Below, piece after piece: positions 47,178 to 59,130 of a stretch of DNA of 64,000 nucleotides. The first letter of the stretch is position 1. Every line of letters begins with the position of its first letter. The notes beneath the pieces are model-generated. The model made no database searches. It was not told where the DNA came from and was given only the letters and a program-made list of their open reading frames with translations. This stretch comes from Tetracladium setigerum (taxonomy: Eukaryota; Ascomycota; Leotiomycetes; Helotiales). Where the stretch lies: NCBI GenBank assembly GCA_031472005.1, contig PZJY01000010.1, positions 992,001 to 1,056,000 on the forward strand, in the 5' to 3' direction. Both the position numbers and the translations under genes were made by a program.

Positions 47178-48248
47178 ATGCGTTCGTATACCATAGCATC
47201 TGTGCTAGCTCTTCTGAGCGCGGCTCCTGCTGTACTTGGGCAGCAGACTGGTTGGGGACAATGTATGATCTGATCATCAATGCTGATACAGAAGGTTTAA
47301 CACTAATATTGCATAGGTGGAGGACAAGGCTGGACAGGTCCAACGACTTGCGTTGCCGGATGGGTGTGTGTTTACAGCCAGTCAGTCCTCTTACCTTCCA
47401 CACTGAACCGCACTAACAACAACACAGTCAATGTACCAAAACCTCCCTCCTAACCAGAATCAAAACCATACTGATTAAAACCCAAAGGGTACTCTCAATG
47501 TCTCCAAGCCCCCTCCACAACCGCAGGACCAGCAACAACAACAGCAATCCAGACCACTTCCTCCACCACCCTTCGCACCTCAACAACCTCCTCCACAACA
47601 ACCATCCGTATCGGCTCCACCATCACTTCCATTAGAACATCAACGACTTCCATCATCCCAACCACAACCGCATCTCGCACCACCACAGCCGTAGTCACAA
47701 CCACATCACCAGTAACAGGAACCTACCCCGGCCCAACGCTCCTCCCAAACTACCTCTGGATTCGCGCAGTCACTGCACCCCATTTCCACGAATATCTTCA
47801 ATCGCCATCTAGCACCGCCATAATCTCATCCCACCTCACTGCAGGACAATTCCAAATCACTTCTGCGGGCCAACTAGTCCAATTGACCTCCGCTGGCCTC
47901 CTTTACGCTAATGTCGAACAACGCTCCGATGCTACGGATTTGTTGTTGGGTGTCACATTCACTAGCACGCCGAATGCGTTCGGGACTTTCAATTGGAGTG
48001 GTGACTCGTTGCAGTGGACTGTTGCGAGTATAAGTAGACCGAATCCGAGTGCTTGGTATGTGTGTGGGGATGGAAATCAGTTGTTTATCAACTTGGGACA
48101 GTATCTTTATGGTACCCCAGCTGGGTGTAGCGACCATACTGTGAGTTTTCCTGTTCTTTTTGTTTAGTAGACTGGAATTTGTTTTGAGCTGTTAGCTAAT
48201 GAGCTTTTGCAGATCCATTTCTACAATGGTGCGACGGCCGACTTTTGA
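47178..48248 (+). CDS. secreted CBM1 cellulose-binding protein
   Basis: Extracellular plant-wall-binding protein. Signal peptide MRSYTIASVLALLSAAPAVLG is followed by a fungal cellulose-binding module: GWGQ, then after a 54-nt intron (47263-47316) CGGQGWTGPTTCVAGWVCVYSQ, and near 47490 YSQCLQAPSTTAGP. A long Thr/Ser-rich linker follows, then PNYLWIRAVTAPHFHEYLQ starting a C-terminal domain with WYVCGDGNQLFINLG, and after a last intron (48141-48212) IHFYNGATADF. I do not recognise a catalytic domain. The middle junction is unresolved: donor at 47381 and acceptor at 47487 leave the frame one base off, so either a tiny exon is missed or a base is missing. Confidence 0.8.
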
Positions 48249-48473
48249 GCGTGGATTGAGACGATGGGTAGTGCAGAAGAAGAGAAGGTCTGAATAGAAG
48301 GAGGAAGAAAAAAATAAAAAATAAATAGTTGAAGATGTAGCTATATAAATGGAAATAAAACTCTGTGGTATATATACTTCAATAAACTTTTCAAAACGAA
48401 CCAGCTCATGCTCAGACCCAAGTGATAAGTTCAAAAATATAACAAAATAGTGGGAGGGCTGACCTCAACTATA

Positions 48474-50495
48474 TTATTGGGTTCGTGACTTTATCTTTCT
48501 CTGGAGTAAACAGTGCTCTCCCCACTTTCTCTGGTACTTTTCTGGGATGAAAGGCAAGTTAGGCAGCCAAAGAGTTCGGGCTAGTATGTGTGTTCGCGAC
48601 GCATCCATGAATGGCTTGCAGGAGACCTTTTCCCACGTCTCTGTATCGAGAATGTAATGAGGTTCGAGAGCCGTTGCTTCTGAGCCTGGGTAATAGGTAT
48701 CAACCAAAAAGCTGCAAGTTCGAATATCGACCTGTGATGTTCATTAGTACAGTATTTCCGAAGAGAAGAACCACGTACATATTTTCCCATATCCTCAATG
48801 TTTTGGTCGTTCATACCCGGAGGAGTCAACCAGGCTCCAGACCAGAACCCAAATCCAACTCTGGAAGTTGCAAATTCGCCCGGTAGAAGGCCACTGAACT
48901 CGCTCTTGACGAATTTGGCTTGCATCTCGTGAGGCAGGTGGTAAGAGCTTGGGAAGCGATACCATTCCTTGCTGTAGCAAACCGACTCACCAACGTTGTT
49001 GATTCCACCGACTTGAAGAGGCTCCAAAATTTGGAGTGGTGCTGAATAGGCAGTGTAGATGCCATAAATTCTTGCCAGACCTAAATCAACGGAACCAAAG
49101 ACGCAGAAACTGACAATGATCAACTTGAGTCTCGCTGGTATTTTTCCAACCAAAGTCTTAGGATCCGAGGTTCCAAATGCCGTAAGTAAGATGTGTAAAG
49201 ACATGGCAGCATTCAATGCGAGCGCTGGATAGGCGGGATACATGAATCTCTCTTCCTTGTGTGGCTGGAAGCTGAAAATTGCCAACCAAAGGTAGAAAGG
49301 ACTCATGAAGATGACGGTACGCAGGCCAGCTACAAGTCCAGCATCCCTTGACGAACCAAACGCCTTCTTGAGGAAAAAGATTGGCATGGCAGCGACAGCA
49401 AGAACGAACCAGATGTTGAAGTTGAGTGCAAGATTTCGGAAGTAGAAATGCCATGGCTCAGTGCCGTAGATTTCTGGACCTTTTCCCTCTCCACCAAATA
49501 TATTGTAGCTTACAATATTCCATGAAACCACAGTAAGCTTTTTGTACAAGAAGCCTGAAACCAGAAAATCGGCGGCCTTGTTATCGTCAGAAATCAGTTT
49601 AATGGATACAGGAATGTCTCAAACTTACCATCACTAGTAGTCCAGCCACAACTCCTCTGATCAAACGCATCACCCAATCTATCATGGAATCCTTATCGGC
49701 AAAGAATGAGAACACAATCTCCTCGAATATAAAAGGCAAGCACAATGCCATGGCAAACGGCCAGCCGAGAAGCCCTCCTGCGGCAAACCAAAAGATCCCC
49801 TGTGACGTCTTGATCCCGCCCTTCCAATTCATAAACGCGGCCATGCCTGCCATTGTAGTATACATTGCAAAGCTCGAGGGAAGAAAGGCGACCGAGGCGT
49901 GGAACATGCCAGGACTGGTGACCATTGCCATCATGAAGAACAGGGCAATTCGAGGATTCAAGGTACCATTAATGACACGGAAGAGCCATGTCTGAGAAAT
50001 GGCGCAGATGAATGCGAGCACATATCGAATAAAGTAGAATTCACCAAGCTGTAGTTGAATTTAGTAACATTACCTCCCTGTAAAGGGTAATAGGGAAGGC
50101 ATACCTTGGTGGAAAATGGCAACAATCTTCTAAAGCTTCCAATCAAGGCGTGAAGAGCAATGTATAACCAGCTACGAAGGGCATAGTCTGGAGAGTATTC
50201 CCAGGTCTGCAAACCATATCCTCGGCTCAAATAGTGTGTTGGCTCCCAGAAATTGAAAGTCTCGTCGCAGTCTTGTATGGGCGCATAGAGAGCTGCAGCC
50301 AAATTTGCAAAGAAGAACACGTAGAACGCTCCGATGGGTTTCATCGCAAAGGGAGTGGCGGGCCTGCGGGGCAGATCAGTATGTGTCGCCGGTATTCTGA
50401 AGGATGAGGATATACTTTATTTTGGGAGGCTTGGATGGCGCACCACCAGGTGGCGGAGGCTGCTTCACAGCTTTTGGCACAGCTTTCGGAGGCAT
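48474..50495 (-). CDS. ALG9: alpha-1,2-mannosyltransferase ALG9
   Basis: ER-lumenal GT22 enzyme that adds mannose residues from dolichol-phosphate-mannose to the lipid-linked oligosaccharide precursor. Five exons: 50495-50416, 50363-50105, 50048-49628, 49576-48779 and 48731-48474, introns 47-56 nt. The start MPPKAVPKAVKQPPPPGG is a cytosolic tail. Family markers are IQDCDETFNFWEPTHYL (acidic loop 1 of GT22), GYGLQTWEYSP, SWNIVSYNIFGGEGKGPEIYG and FQPHKEERFMYPAYP (the HKEERF motif), with many membrane helices. The product ends GEHCLLQRKIKSRTQ. Same pathway as ALG7 in this window. No break is seen; shares a 433-bp divergent promoter with NAF1. Confidence 0.96.
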
Positions 50496-50928
50496 CTTGA
50501 ATAGCAATATCTATGTTCGAAGGGAGTAAGCAACAAGTGAGAAGAAAAAGAAAAGAGAAGAGAAGAAGGATGAGGTGGCGGGGCTGTAGATATAATCTGA
50601 TATGTGTTTAGCTTTACGAAGCTCAACAATTCAAACCCAAATTTAGGGGATCAGTTCAGGTGGTCCATTGCTGCTATGACGCCGCGGGGCGCTGGAGACA
50701 CGCTAATGCAAAAGCCCCCTGCTCACCATCACCCACGAGCCAGCTGGTGGCCCGGGCACTTCAAAAATATTTAGAAAGTCGATTTCAAGGCATCAGGAAA
50801 ACAAAAAAGTTCGACACTCCTCGACTCTGACTTCACACATTGTGAATGCCTTCTACGACTCCGACAACAAGTTCCGAGTCAATTGAAGCATCCACTACCC
50901 CCAGTCCAATCACAATCTCTAAAGAATC

Positions 50929-53060
50929 ATGGAGAGCAATCTTCCAGCAGCATTGCCGACAAAATTGGAGAACGATAAGACTTCTCAGCTTCCTTCTGCA
51001 AGCCTTGTGGAAGCAGCGGCACCGCCAGCGCAAGATGTCGAAAATGCAGAGAGTCCGCGACTTACAGATGATCTAGAGGCTCTCCTTGGAGGTCTGGACT
51101 ATCTTGCTGCCAAAGCAAAGTCGTCTGAAATTCCCAAGGACACCTCTGCAAGCGCAGCACGACAAGTTGATCCGCAACCATCTGTGAATGAACACGAAAC
51201 TCTGCCACAGGCCGAGGTTCTTGGTGATACTCTGTCTCGAAATGTATTCTCGAAGGATGGAGGAGCAGACGTTGGTGTCTCTGTGTCAGATACGAAGTCT
51301 GTGCCTGCTCATACTGCTGGATTTGCGGACGTTGACATGGTCGATCATGGCGCCGAAGCGAAAGCACAGGAAACAAAAACGCTAGAAGCAAAGACGGACC
51401 TAAGCACTACAGACGTCCACATGAACGAGGAACCTGCGGAGAACCAAGAGCCAGGAAGCAACCTACCCGAGCCCGCGCCACTTCTTGAAGTTGATGCTGC
51501 TCAGTTAGATGCTACTCCTGATGTTCCAATGGGCGAGAATGGTGATGGCGAGGCAGAACATCCAGAATGGAAGTTGATTCATCGCCAATTGAATCATCCT
51601 CGGACGACTCCAGCGACGACAGTTCCTCGGATGACGACAGTGAGGATGGGGATAATGCATATAAACTGTTGAGCCCAGAAGAACAAGCACGGATATTGAT
51701 GGCAGATGGAGGTTCAGATGATGAGGGAACAACCAAAGGGAAAGGAGGCAATGGAGGCCAATTGAGAACGAAAAACGAAGTCCCGAGGTTGTCATACCCA
51801 AACCAGATGTTATTATTACCCCAGAGATGGAGATAGTTAATTTGGGCGAAATTGAGACGATAGTAGACAATATTGCGCTGATCAAAGGTAGGACTTCAGG
51901 TGAATACAGAGTTCTGGAAAGTGGATCAGTACTTTGCCTAGAGGACCGAAGTGTTTTTGGAGTTGTTGCGGAGCCGCTGGGACGAGTTCAACAGCCATTA
52001 TATTCTGTCTTGTTCACGAATGCCGCCGAATTGAAAGCTGCTGGACTGATTTTAGGGACAAAGGTGTTCTATACCGAAAAGTTTGCAACATATGTATTCA
52101 CACAAGCACTGAAGGCATACAAGGGATCTGATGCCTCAAATATTCACGACGAGGAAGTTGGAGATGAGGAGATGGAATTTTCGGATGACGAAGCAGAGAT
52201 GGAACACAAGCGGAAAGTAAAGCAAGCAAAGAGAGGCACAAGAGGACGAGATGGAGGTTTTGGTCGTGGAGGTCACCCTTTGCAACAGCAACATGACGCA
52301 AGTTCCACGGTAAACTATGATGAAGCAGAGGATGGACCATACCGACCATTGGCTCGACCTGTAGGACTTATCAATTCTCTTGGACATGGTGAAGCACCAC
52401 AAGAAGGAGATGATTTCGGAGCACGTCAAGTTCGAGAACAATCGAGGGGAGGTGGCAGAGGAGATCGTGGAGGAAACAGAGGAGACCGTGGAAGGGGTAG
52501 GGGTGACAGAGGAAGGGGTGATAGAGGGGGACGTGGTAGAGGCAACTTCCAGAATCGAGGAGGACCCAGCAATGGCTATTCGCAACCTCCTCAAAACAGA
52601 CCTAGCTCATCAAACCAACAAAACTCGCCATCATTCCCTCAAAGCTCGCCGCAAAACGGGTTCTCCGCCACCCCAAATCCAAACTCCTTCAACATGCCAC
52701 AACAACAATTCCCATCAAATCCAACTCAGTTCCCGGCCTGGCCACAATTCCCTCCTCCGCCTCCACAATACCAATCGCAGCAGCCATATCAACAAGCAGG
52801 TTTCCAGCAGGCTCTCCAGACCATGCAACAAATGCAACAGATGCAACAGCAGATGCAGAATGTATGGCCCAATATGCCTATGCCTCCGGCTCCTCAGATG
52901 CCCGGTGGCACGATATTCAACCCGGCATTCTTTAATAATCAAGCTGGTAACAATCATGGGCAATGGAACCAGCAGAATCAACAAAATCAGCAGAATCAAA
53001 ATGGGGGTGGGGTAGGGGGGCGGAGGTGCTGGAAATGGTGGTAACGGTGCTCCCAACTAA
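50929..53060 (+). CDS. NAF1: H/ACA snoRNP assembly factor Naf1
   Basis: Naf1 shuttles with H/ACA pre-snoRNPs and is later replaced by Gar1. N-terminal acidic region: LTDDLEALLGGLDYLAAKAK and many Glu/Asp. Core: VNLGEIETIVDNIALIKG, GSVLCLEDRSVFGVVAEPLG and YSVLFTNAAELKAAGLILG, the Gar1/Naf1 beta-barrel. The tail has RGG repeats (52440-52560) and a Gln/Pro/Asn-rich end. Three frame breaks each need one base: HPEW to EVDSSPIESSS at 51569, KNEVP to EVVIPKPDV near 51785, and a G run at 53015-53020, after which GGAGNGGNGAPN and TAA (53058-53060) follow. Start 50929 (MESNLPAALPT) is preferred; an upstream ATG at 50846 is in another frame. Confidence 0.92.
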
Positions 53061-53845
53061 GGAGATTCTTTTCAAATAATTGATGATCTGGACGAATCAA
53101 TATTGTATGAATGCTGAATACAACTTTTATGTAAATATCAAAAGTTAATGCACATGGTCCTCACAGACCGAAGTTCTGAAGACGTTCCTACACTGCCAAG
53201 AGCTGATCAGAAGCGAGATGGTCGGTCACATGGCAATATCCCCTCACCAACTGCTGTCAGTTTCTGACTTCAACATCTTCACATCTGAACCAAGTGCTTT
53301 GGCTGATCCAAGATGCACCGTTGCACAAGAACACCGCTGTTTCTTAATCTCATTCTAATTTTTTCGTACATGATACTGCAAGATGACTGGAAGACAGCGT
53401 CCGATTCCAAGTGGCTTGATTCGTCTTCCGGGAATTCTTTTTCTCTTGCTCTGTCTCCTTCCTCTGCTCATCAGCAATTCAAAATCGAACCACCCTCCAC
53501 AGCCAAACTGGCTACAAGCCATCAGAGTCTCATCCAGCGATACCAAGTCGAATGATATTAAATCCGTAAAAGCCAATATTTTCCTGTTCGAGGTCTCTTT
53601 CACTGTCTCTGCCGAGTCCTAGAGCGATCTCTAACCCAAATGGGACAAAAAGTCCCCCAGTGGGATTCCGATAAGAGATCAATCGCGGGGCATCCACCCC
53701 GCTTCTGCTATGTTGTGTTGATGGGAAGGAGGTACGAAGATGTTGAATTTCTAATAAGAATGCCGTGTGCTGTCTTTTCTTTGATACTTTAGCCTTTCTT
53801 GAATAGTTACTTATACTTTGAATTCAAACTGCTACACATCTCAAC
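53061..53845. other. intergenic, one doubtful small ORF
   Basis: A 79-codon plus-strand frame (53383-53622) begins MTGRQRPIPSGLIRLPG and has a hydrophobic stretch LFLLLCLLPLLI, like a signal anchor. It has no recognisable relative and no splice or codon evidence, so I leave it as a possibility only. The remainder is presumably NAF1 3' flank and the promoter of the DUF3445 gene. Confidence 0.4.
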
Positions 53846-55399
53846 ATGGATCATCCACGAGTTCAAGAATGCCGAAAATGGGCGGAAGAAGTAGCCATGC
53901 AAACGAGGAATAGTGCTGTGGTTCAGAAAGTGATGGAGAATCCAAGACCAACAATCTATGGAATTGGATTCTTCTTAGCTGCTGTTTGGGTCCTAGCTCG
54001 AGCATTACAGTTACTACAGAGATCAAGACCAACACAAGTCCGTCCTTCAACGCCAGATCTGGAGAAAGAGAAACCAGCAGCGAGGAGCTTCAAGGCGCCA
54101 ATAAGAGAACCTGGAGGTATGGTTCTTCTGTCCACTCGCCAAATTAAAAAAAATGAAGTTTTTATATACTGATTTTTAAAAAGTATGGACTCCTATGGAT
54201 TTCAAGCGACCAACAGCATCACCCGCACCAAACTGGGACGTTCATACCTCAAAGCCAAATCCTACCGACCGTTTCGTTATGGTCAATACCACATTACAAT
54301 GGGACTACGAAACATGAATTGGGATAATTGGATTGGTACGTCACTCCATGTCCCTTTTTGATCATCATTTTTATATCTACCTGTAGATTGTACTAACGAA
54401 CATGATGTTCTCACAGAACTCGACAACCAATATCTCAAATTCCACGCCGACAAAGCCGCTCGCATCGCTGAACGCGGCTCCAAATGCTCCTACACTGATC
54501 CCACCGCCTACCATGGTGCCACTGAACTCCTCGAAGAGCTCTGCGCCTACCTACCAGAACGCTACCCCACCCTCTTCCAACGCACGCCCGTAGGAATGAA
54601 CAATCTCCTCACCAAAGAAACCTTCAACATCATCGAACGCCCCCTCATCGAAGATCCCATGCAAATGTGCGCTCGCATGGTACAAGACGACCTAGCCATC
54701 ATGTTTGAGCGCGAGGATGGACAGTATTACCTACTCGCGGGCTCGATTTTGCTGGCCGGCTTTTGGAGGCTGGAGGATAAGTTGGGAATGGGATTGAGTG
54801 AGATTCATACGTCGGGTGATGTGCCGGGTTATAAAGAGAAGTTGGAGAAGGGAATGCTGAATTTCTTCAAGAGAGTGCAACCTAATGGTCCGGTGCAAAG
54901 GTTCGTACAAAACCCCTAACCCATTCCATGTCAAACATGATCACCTAAAGCCAGCAAACTAACCACAAAAACAGAACAACTACTTCATCCAAGTCGACGA
55001 CTCCCTCCCCTGGTCATCTTCCATCGGCAGCGAAGACGGCGCACACGGCACACTAGGCTGGTTCAGCGCGGAAAAAAAAAAGCCATCCAGCACCACTACT
55101 TCCGCTCTGAGCGACAGAGTCTCCGCCGACTTCCCAAATCCGGTGGAGTTGTCTTTACCATCCGCACGTACTTCCATCCCATTACGGAGATTTGTGAGGA
55201 GCCAGGTGTGCCGGGGAGGTTGGCGAGTGCGGTGAGGAGTTGGGGCGATAATGTGAGTAAGTACAAGGGGAGGGAGATGTATGGGGATGTTTTGTTGGAG
55301 TATTTGGATAAGAGGCATCAGGAGCAGATAGCGCAGGGTTGGATGAAGAGAAGATTGAGGAGGAGAGGAGTTATCCTTGGTAAATATGTTAGAGGGTAA
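53846..55399 (+). CDS. DUF3445 / heme-dependent oxidative N-demethylase-like
   Basis: Protein of the PF11927 family, annotated as heme-dependent oxidative N-demethylase-like; the substrate in fungi is unknown. The N-terminus has one membrane helix (TIYGIGFFLAAVWVLARALQ). Exons: 53846-54116, 54184-54335, 54417-about 54914, about 54975-55399. Blocks: WTPMDFKRPTASP, YRPFRYGQYHITMGLRNMNW, LLEELCAYLPERYPTLF, AGSILLAGFWRLEDKLG, NNYFIQVDDSLPW, FTIRTYFHPITEI. Three one-base gaps are seen: A run 54257-54259 (SKP to KSYRPF), the exon 3/4 junction near 54974 (one G short to read RNNYF), and the A10 tract at 55072-55081 (11 needed to read AIQHHYFRSERQSL). Repaired, the frame ends LGKYVRG. Confidence 0.88.
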
Positions 55400-55853
55400 G
55401 GAAGGCAGGGACTTGTGGTTTAAGCGAGATCGCATATCGATTTATATCGTGTGGAAGAAAATTTTTCTAGAGAAACTCAAATGGGCTCGATGTAATTCCA
55501 TCTGTAGAAGCTGTGTGATCGTGGTGTTTTCATATTTTCGCTTCCCATCCCCTCGAGGAGGAACAAGGAGTAGAAGGGAGAGTTTGCAGGCCATTGGCCG
55601 AGGGTGATCAGAGTGAGAAACACCATGAATCTTCTGAAAGTATAAGAATATCAGGCAAAGAATTGTTTCTAGTATGATCATATATTCAGCTCATGATGTG
55701 TGCAAACGGATTCCCTTAAGAAGGCCCCCGTAACCTACAAGTGTCTCCACCAACGCCGTATTTAAAATTACAGAGGTATCATAAACGTCAGCAAAGCAAT
55801 TCCCTCGCGGCAATAAGCCACCAAGCTATCATATCCTCATAAACCAACCCGTC
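55400..55853. other. convergent intergenic region
   Basis: This lies between the 3' ends of the DUF3445 gene and MAD1. No conserved frame or RNA was recognised. Confidence 0.5.
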
Positions 55854-58229
55854 CTAAACATCAACCATAGCAGTCCCATCCCTATTCGCCTGCTCCTCGT
55901 AAAACTCAATTGTCAGCGCTGCTAGCAATCCTGGCACACAACTTTGGCCCTTGACCCAGTAATCAATACTCGTCCCAATCTTCAGTGCGAAGGCGCTTTC
56001 CGGACCTCCACTAATCTTCATGCTTCCCCTCACCCCATCAAACAGGATGGAATTCTCGTCCTCGCCATTTGCGGGGTAATATCGAGAGGTAACCTTCATC
56101 TTGCCATCCTTCAAGAACTGCACATCCCAGCCCAGGAGATCGACAATGCTCTGACGGAACTCCGCAGTTTTTGTACCCCAGGTTTTAAGAAGTCGGTCGT
56201 TGCGCTTGGTCTGAGAGGCAAGTTGGGTTTCAAGGGCAGTGATTTTTAAGGTGGTGGCTTGGAGAGTTGAAAGAGGGATTTGAGCGTGGGTGGGGTCGGT
56301 AAAGGTGGATGTGAGGCGAGAGAGGAGGTCTTCATTTTCTTGGCGGAGGGTGGTGAGAGTGCTTTGTTTTATTGCTTCGTAGTCTGATGTTGGGTTGTTT
56401 CGGAGAGAGAGAATACGGATCTCGCGTTGCTTTGAGGCGGCTGAAAGGCGCTCCTTGGCTACGTGGAGCTCCTTCTCTAGAAGACGATGGGAGGATTTCA
56501 GTGTTGAAAACTCGTCTTGGAGTTTGCGGTTTTTGCGAGCAAGCTGGCCGAGTTGCTCGCTTTCTTTATTTTCAGTTGGAGAGACTTCTAGCGCTCGTTT
56601 TGTGCCACTGTTGGGGGCAGCAGCGGGAACTTCGAGGTTTTGAATTTCGGTGGCTAGGGTTTGGGCTTCGGTCCGATATTGATCGACTAAGTCTTCCAAT
56701 TCCTTGAGTCGCTTTTGATGAGATTCGTCGACACTGTCCGGTTGGAACGTGGAATCTTCGGTCTCGTAGACTTTGAGTTGGTCCCGAAGGTACTGTACTT
56801 CCTTGGTTGCCAAATTCTTTTGTCTCTCCAGACGAATGATTCTAGAATCTTTGGTAGGAGGAGGTGTAATTTTCGCTTTTTCGAGCTCTCCCTTGAGCGC
56901 AGACTTCTCCTCCTCCAGCCCACGGATAATGCTATCCTTCTCGGATGATTCTGCTTCAATCGCTCCCAATCTCTCAGTCAGTGTTGCAGTTCGAATCCGT
57001 TCCTCCACAAATGATCTGGCTAGCTCTTCTGGTGAGGCGAATTCAAGCTGACCGTCCGGACCTGCGTGGCTTTGAAGATACGCTGTCCATGCAAGGCGCT
57101 CATCCTCTAATCGCTGTCGTTGGATTATGGCTTCTCCCAATTGATTCTCAAGCCCTTCCTTGGCGTCAAGTTTGCGTTGTAAAGATCGCTTCTCCTCCTC
57201 TACAACCTCTGTCGCTTTGTGAAGTTGCTTCAGATGCTTCAGTTCAGCCTCTTGTGACCTATTCGTTGTTTCTAACCTTCGGACATGGGCCAGCTGTTCA
57301 TTCATCTCCCTCTTGACAGTCTGAGCAGACTCCACATCTAAGACTTGTGCCTTCAATTGTAAAATCTCCCCCTCCAAAAGGCCGATGGTGCTATCTCTTG
57401 TAAGGAGATTTTGTTGTGTCTCTTGTAATAGAGCCTCTCTTTGGTCCGAGTCTTGATGGAATTCGTCAACGGATTTCTGAAGGGTTTTATTTCGAGTTTC
57501 AAGTTCTGCAATTTTTCGCTCCAAAGAACGAATGCTCTCCTCCTTCTCAGATCTCAACTCCTCTGAGTCCTCTTCCACTATCCGCTTGCTTTCTTCGGCC
57601 TCCCTTACACGTCTCTCAAGCGCAGCCTTCTCATTGCTGGATACATCCTTGACTTCATTGAATTCTTTCAGCAGCGCCTCGTATTGCCTGATAGCTTTTG
57701 ACTTCTCGGAAGCAGCATGTTGCATGTTCTGGAAATCCTCCTGGCCCTTCCGCCGGCATTCTCGAAGCTCGCTCTCATGTCTTAACTTTGCCAATTCCTC
57801 TTCCTGCTTGTGGTTGTCGATTGTGTATTTGAGGGTCTTAACCTCCGCCCTCAACTCGTCTAGTTCCTTTCGTCGCTTCTCACGTTCCTGCTCATTTTCT
57901 TGTGCTGCCTCATTATTTGGATTGGTGGTTAAAGGTCCGCGTATTGATGATCGAAAGCCGCGCTCTCGAGAAGGAGGGCGATCTTGGCCAGTGAATAGAT
58001 CGTAGGATGGCTGCGTGGTAGATGCACGAGCGAGGGCAATCTGAAAGACCATGTCAGTACATGCGTAACATATTCCATACATCCATGAATTGACACGGCG
58101 CAAGGTTTGACTTGCCCTTGACTGAGTTCGAGGTATGCTGCCGCTGCCGCCTATACTCATTCTTCCCCCACCACTTCTTCTCCTAGAGGCATCCGTTTCC
58201 TGTTGGTGCGAAGGTGTGTGGCCCTTCAT
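55854..58229 (-). CDS. MAD1: spindle assembly checkpoint protein Mad1
   Basis: Mad1 is a long coiled-coil protein that binds Mad2 and recruits it to unattached kinetochores. Single open frame of 791 codons. N-terminal disordered part with QPSYDLFTGQDRPPSRERG; nearly continuous heptad-rich coiled coil from about residue 120 to 650; then NDRLLKTWGTKTAEFRQSIV, holding the RLxK motif used for Bub1 contact, and the C-terminal RWD-like domain GWDVQFLKDGKMKVTSRYY, SMKISGGPESAFALKIG and VPGLLAALTIEFYEE. At 58041-58096 the frame crosses intron-like signals (GTGTCA donor, TACTGAC branch site, TTTCAG acceptor, 56 nt); removing them shifts the frame, so the N-terminal 45 residues are less certain. Confidence 0.93.
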   Translation of the reverse strand: MKGHTPSHQQETDASRRRSGGGRMSIGGSGSIPRTQSRASQTLRRVNSWMYGICYACTDMVFQIALARASTTQPSYDLFTGQDRPPSRERGFRSSIRGPLTTNPNNEAAQENEQEREKRRKELDELRAEVKTLKYTIDNHKQEEELAKLRHESELRECRRKGQEDFQNMQHAASEKSKAIRQYEALLKEFNEVKDVSSNEKAALERRVREAEESKRIVEEDSEELRSEKEESIRSLERKIAELETRNKTLQKSVDEFHQDSDQREALLQETQQNLLTRDSTIGLLEGEILQLKAQVLDVESAQTVKREMNEQLAHVRRLETTNRSQEAELKHLKQLHKATEVVEEEKRSLQRKLDAKEGLENQLGEAIIQRQRLEDERLAWTAYLQSHAGPDGQLEFASPEELARSFVEERIRTATLTERLGAIEAESSEKDSIIRGLEEEKSALKGELEKAKITPPPTKDSRIIRLERQKNLATKEVQYLRDQLKVYETEDSTFQPDSVDESHQKRLKELEDLVDQYRTEAQTLATEIQNLEVPAAAPNSGTKRALEVSPTENKESEQLGQLARKNRKLQDEFSTLKSSHRLLEKELHVAKERLSAASKQREIRILSLRNNPTSDYEAIKQSTLTTLRQENEDLLSRLTSTFTDPTHAQIPLSTLQATTLKITALETQLASQTKRNDRLLKTWGTKTAEFRQSIVDLLGWDVQFLKDGKMKVTSRYYPANGEDENSILFDGVRGSMKISGGPESAFALKIGTSIDYWVKGQSCVPGLLAALTIEFYEEQANRDGTAMVDV

Positions 58230-59130
58230 CTTGCCAGGGGTTGCGCGTTACGCAGTCGATTCAAGGGTGCTGATGCCTGTTGTCAAAACGTGAATAGTTC
58301 AAGAAAGTCAAGATATTCCGCCGACCGCGATGATGACAAAGCAAGACAACACTTACCGGTTGGCGGGGTTACAACCAGCGTCTTTGAACCCCTCTATCAA
58401 AGCAGTGGACAGGAGATACTTGAGCAAAGAAGTGGTTGTTTTTGTTAAAGGAACTTGGCTACATTTCAATTGTTTGCTAGTAGGTATTTCAAAGTAATTG
58501 CACAATTGTGTTTAGGGCATGGAGTGAGTAAGTTCTTTGTTTGGGACAGAAGTAGCTTGCTTCCATGCCACCTCAGCATGAAAATGCAATTGGCGCAACC
58601 TGCAAAGCAACTTATTTTCTAGCTATCTATATAATAGTGTTATGTTCGTTGGCTCGTATTTACTGAAATACAAAGTTGGCATCGAGTTTTCGGAATGAAA
58701 TTTCCTCAGTAGTTAAAAACAGCGATGGCTCGCCGGTACCTGAATTTGACCAAGTCCCAAGCCCTCCGTCATGCGGCCGCTGCCGGTTTTTAGCGAACGG
58801 GGAACAAGGGAACAACAGCAAGCTTGCCAGAAGAGCATCGCCAACCAACGAAACTACGAACAACGACATCATTTCCATGGCTCAGCACTCTCGGTGACCT
58901 TTCTGCGGCATCTGCTGCACCCGATATTCCATAACACATTCTCCCCTCTCCAACCTCAGCAACAATGGCAGCTCGTCATCTCTCTGTACGTATTCTCCAC
59001 GCTAGTCTCCACATGCCAAAGACGTTGGGCAAAACAGCTTCGCCGAGCTCAACTTGCCATCCAATGCCGCTGGCACAGCTTTGCGATTGATATTCACAGA
59101 AGGAGCTATATTAACAGCATATTTCCCCAG
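58230..59130. other. divergent promoter region MAD1/TAM41
   Basis: About 900 bases between the two start codons. The TAM41 frame is open from 58771 but its first 120 codons are not conserved-looking and precede a proper presequence start, so I regard them as leader. An out-of-frame ATG at 58965 (MAARHLS) is followed by a GTACGT donor-like word and may belong to a 5' leader. Confidence 0.45.

Noticed and set aside
53383..53622. 79-codon frame with a hydrophobic stretch, possible small secreted or membrane protein
   Set aside because: No homologue recognised and no supporting promoter or splice signal; left as a note in the intergenic entry.
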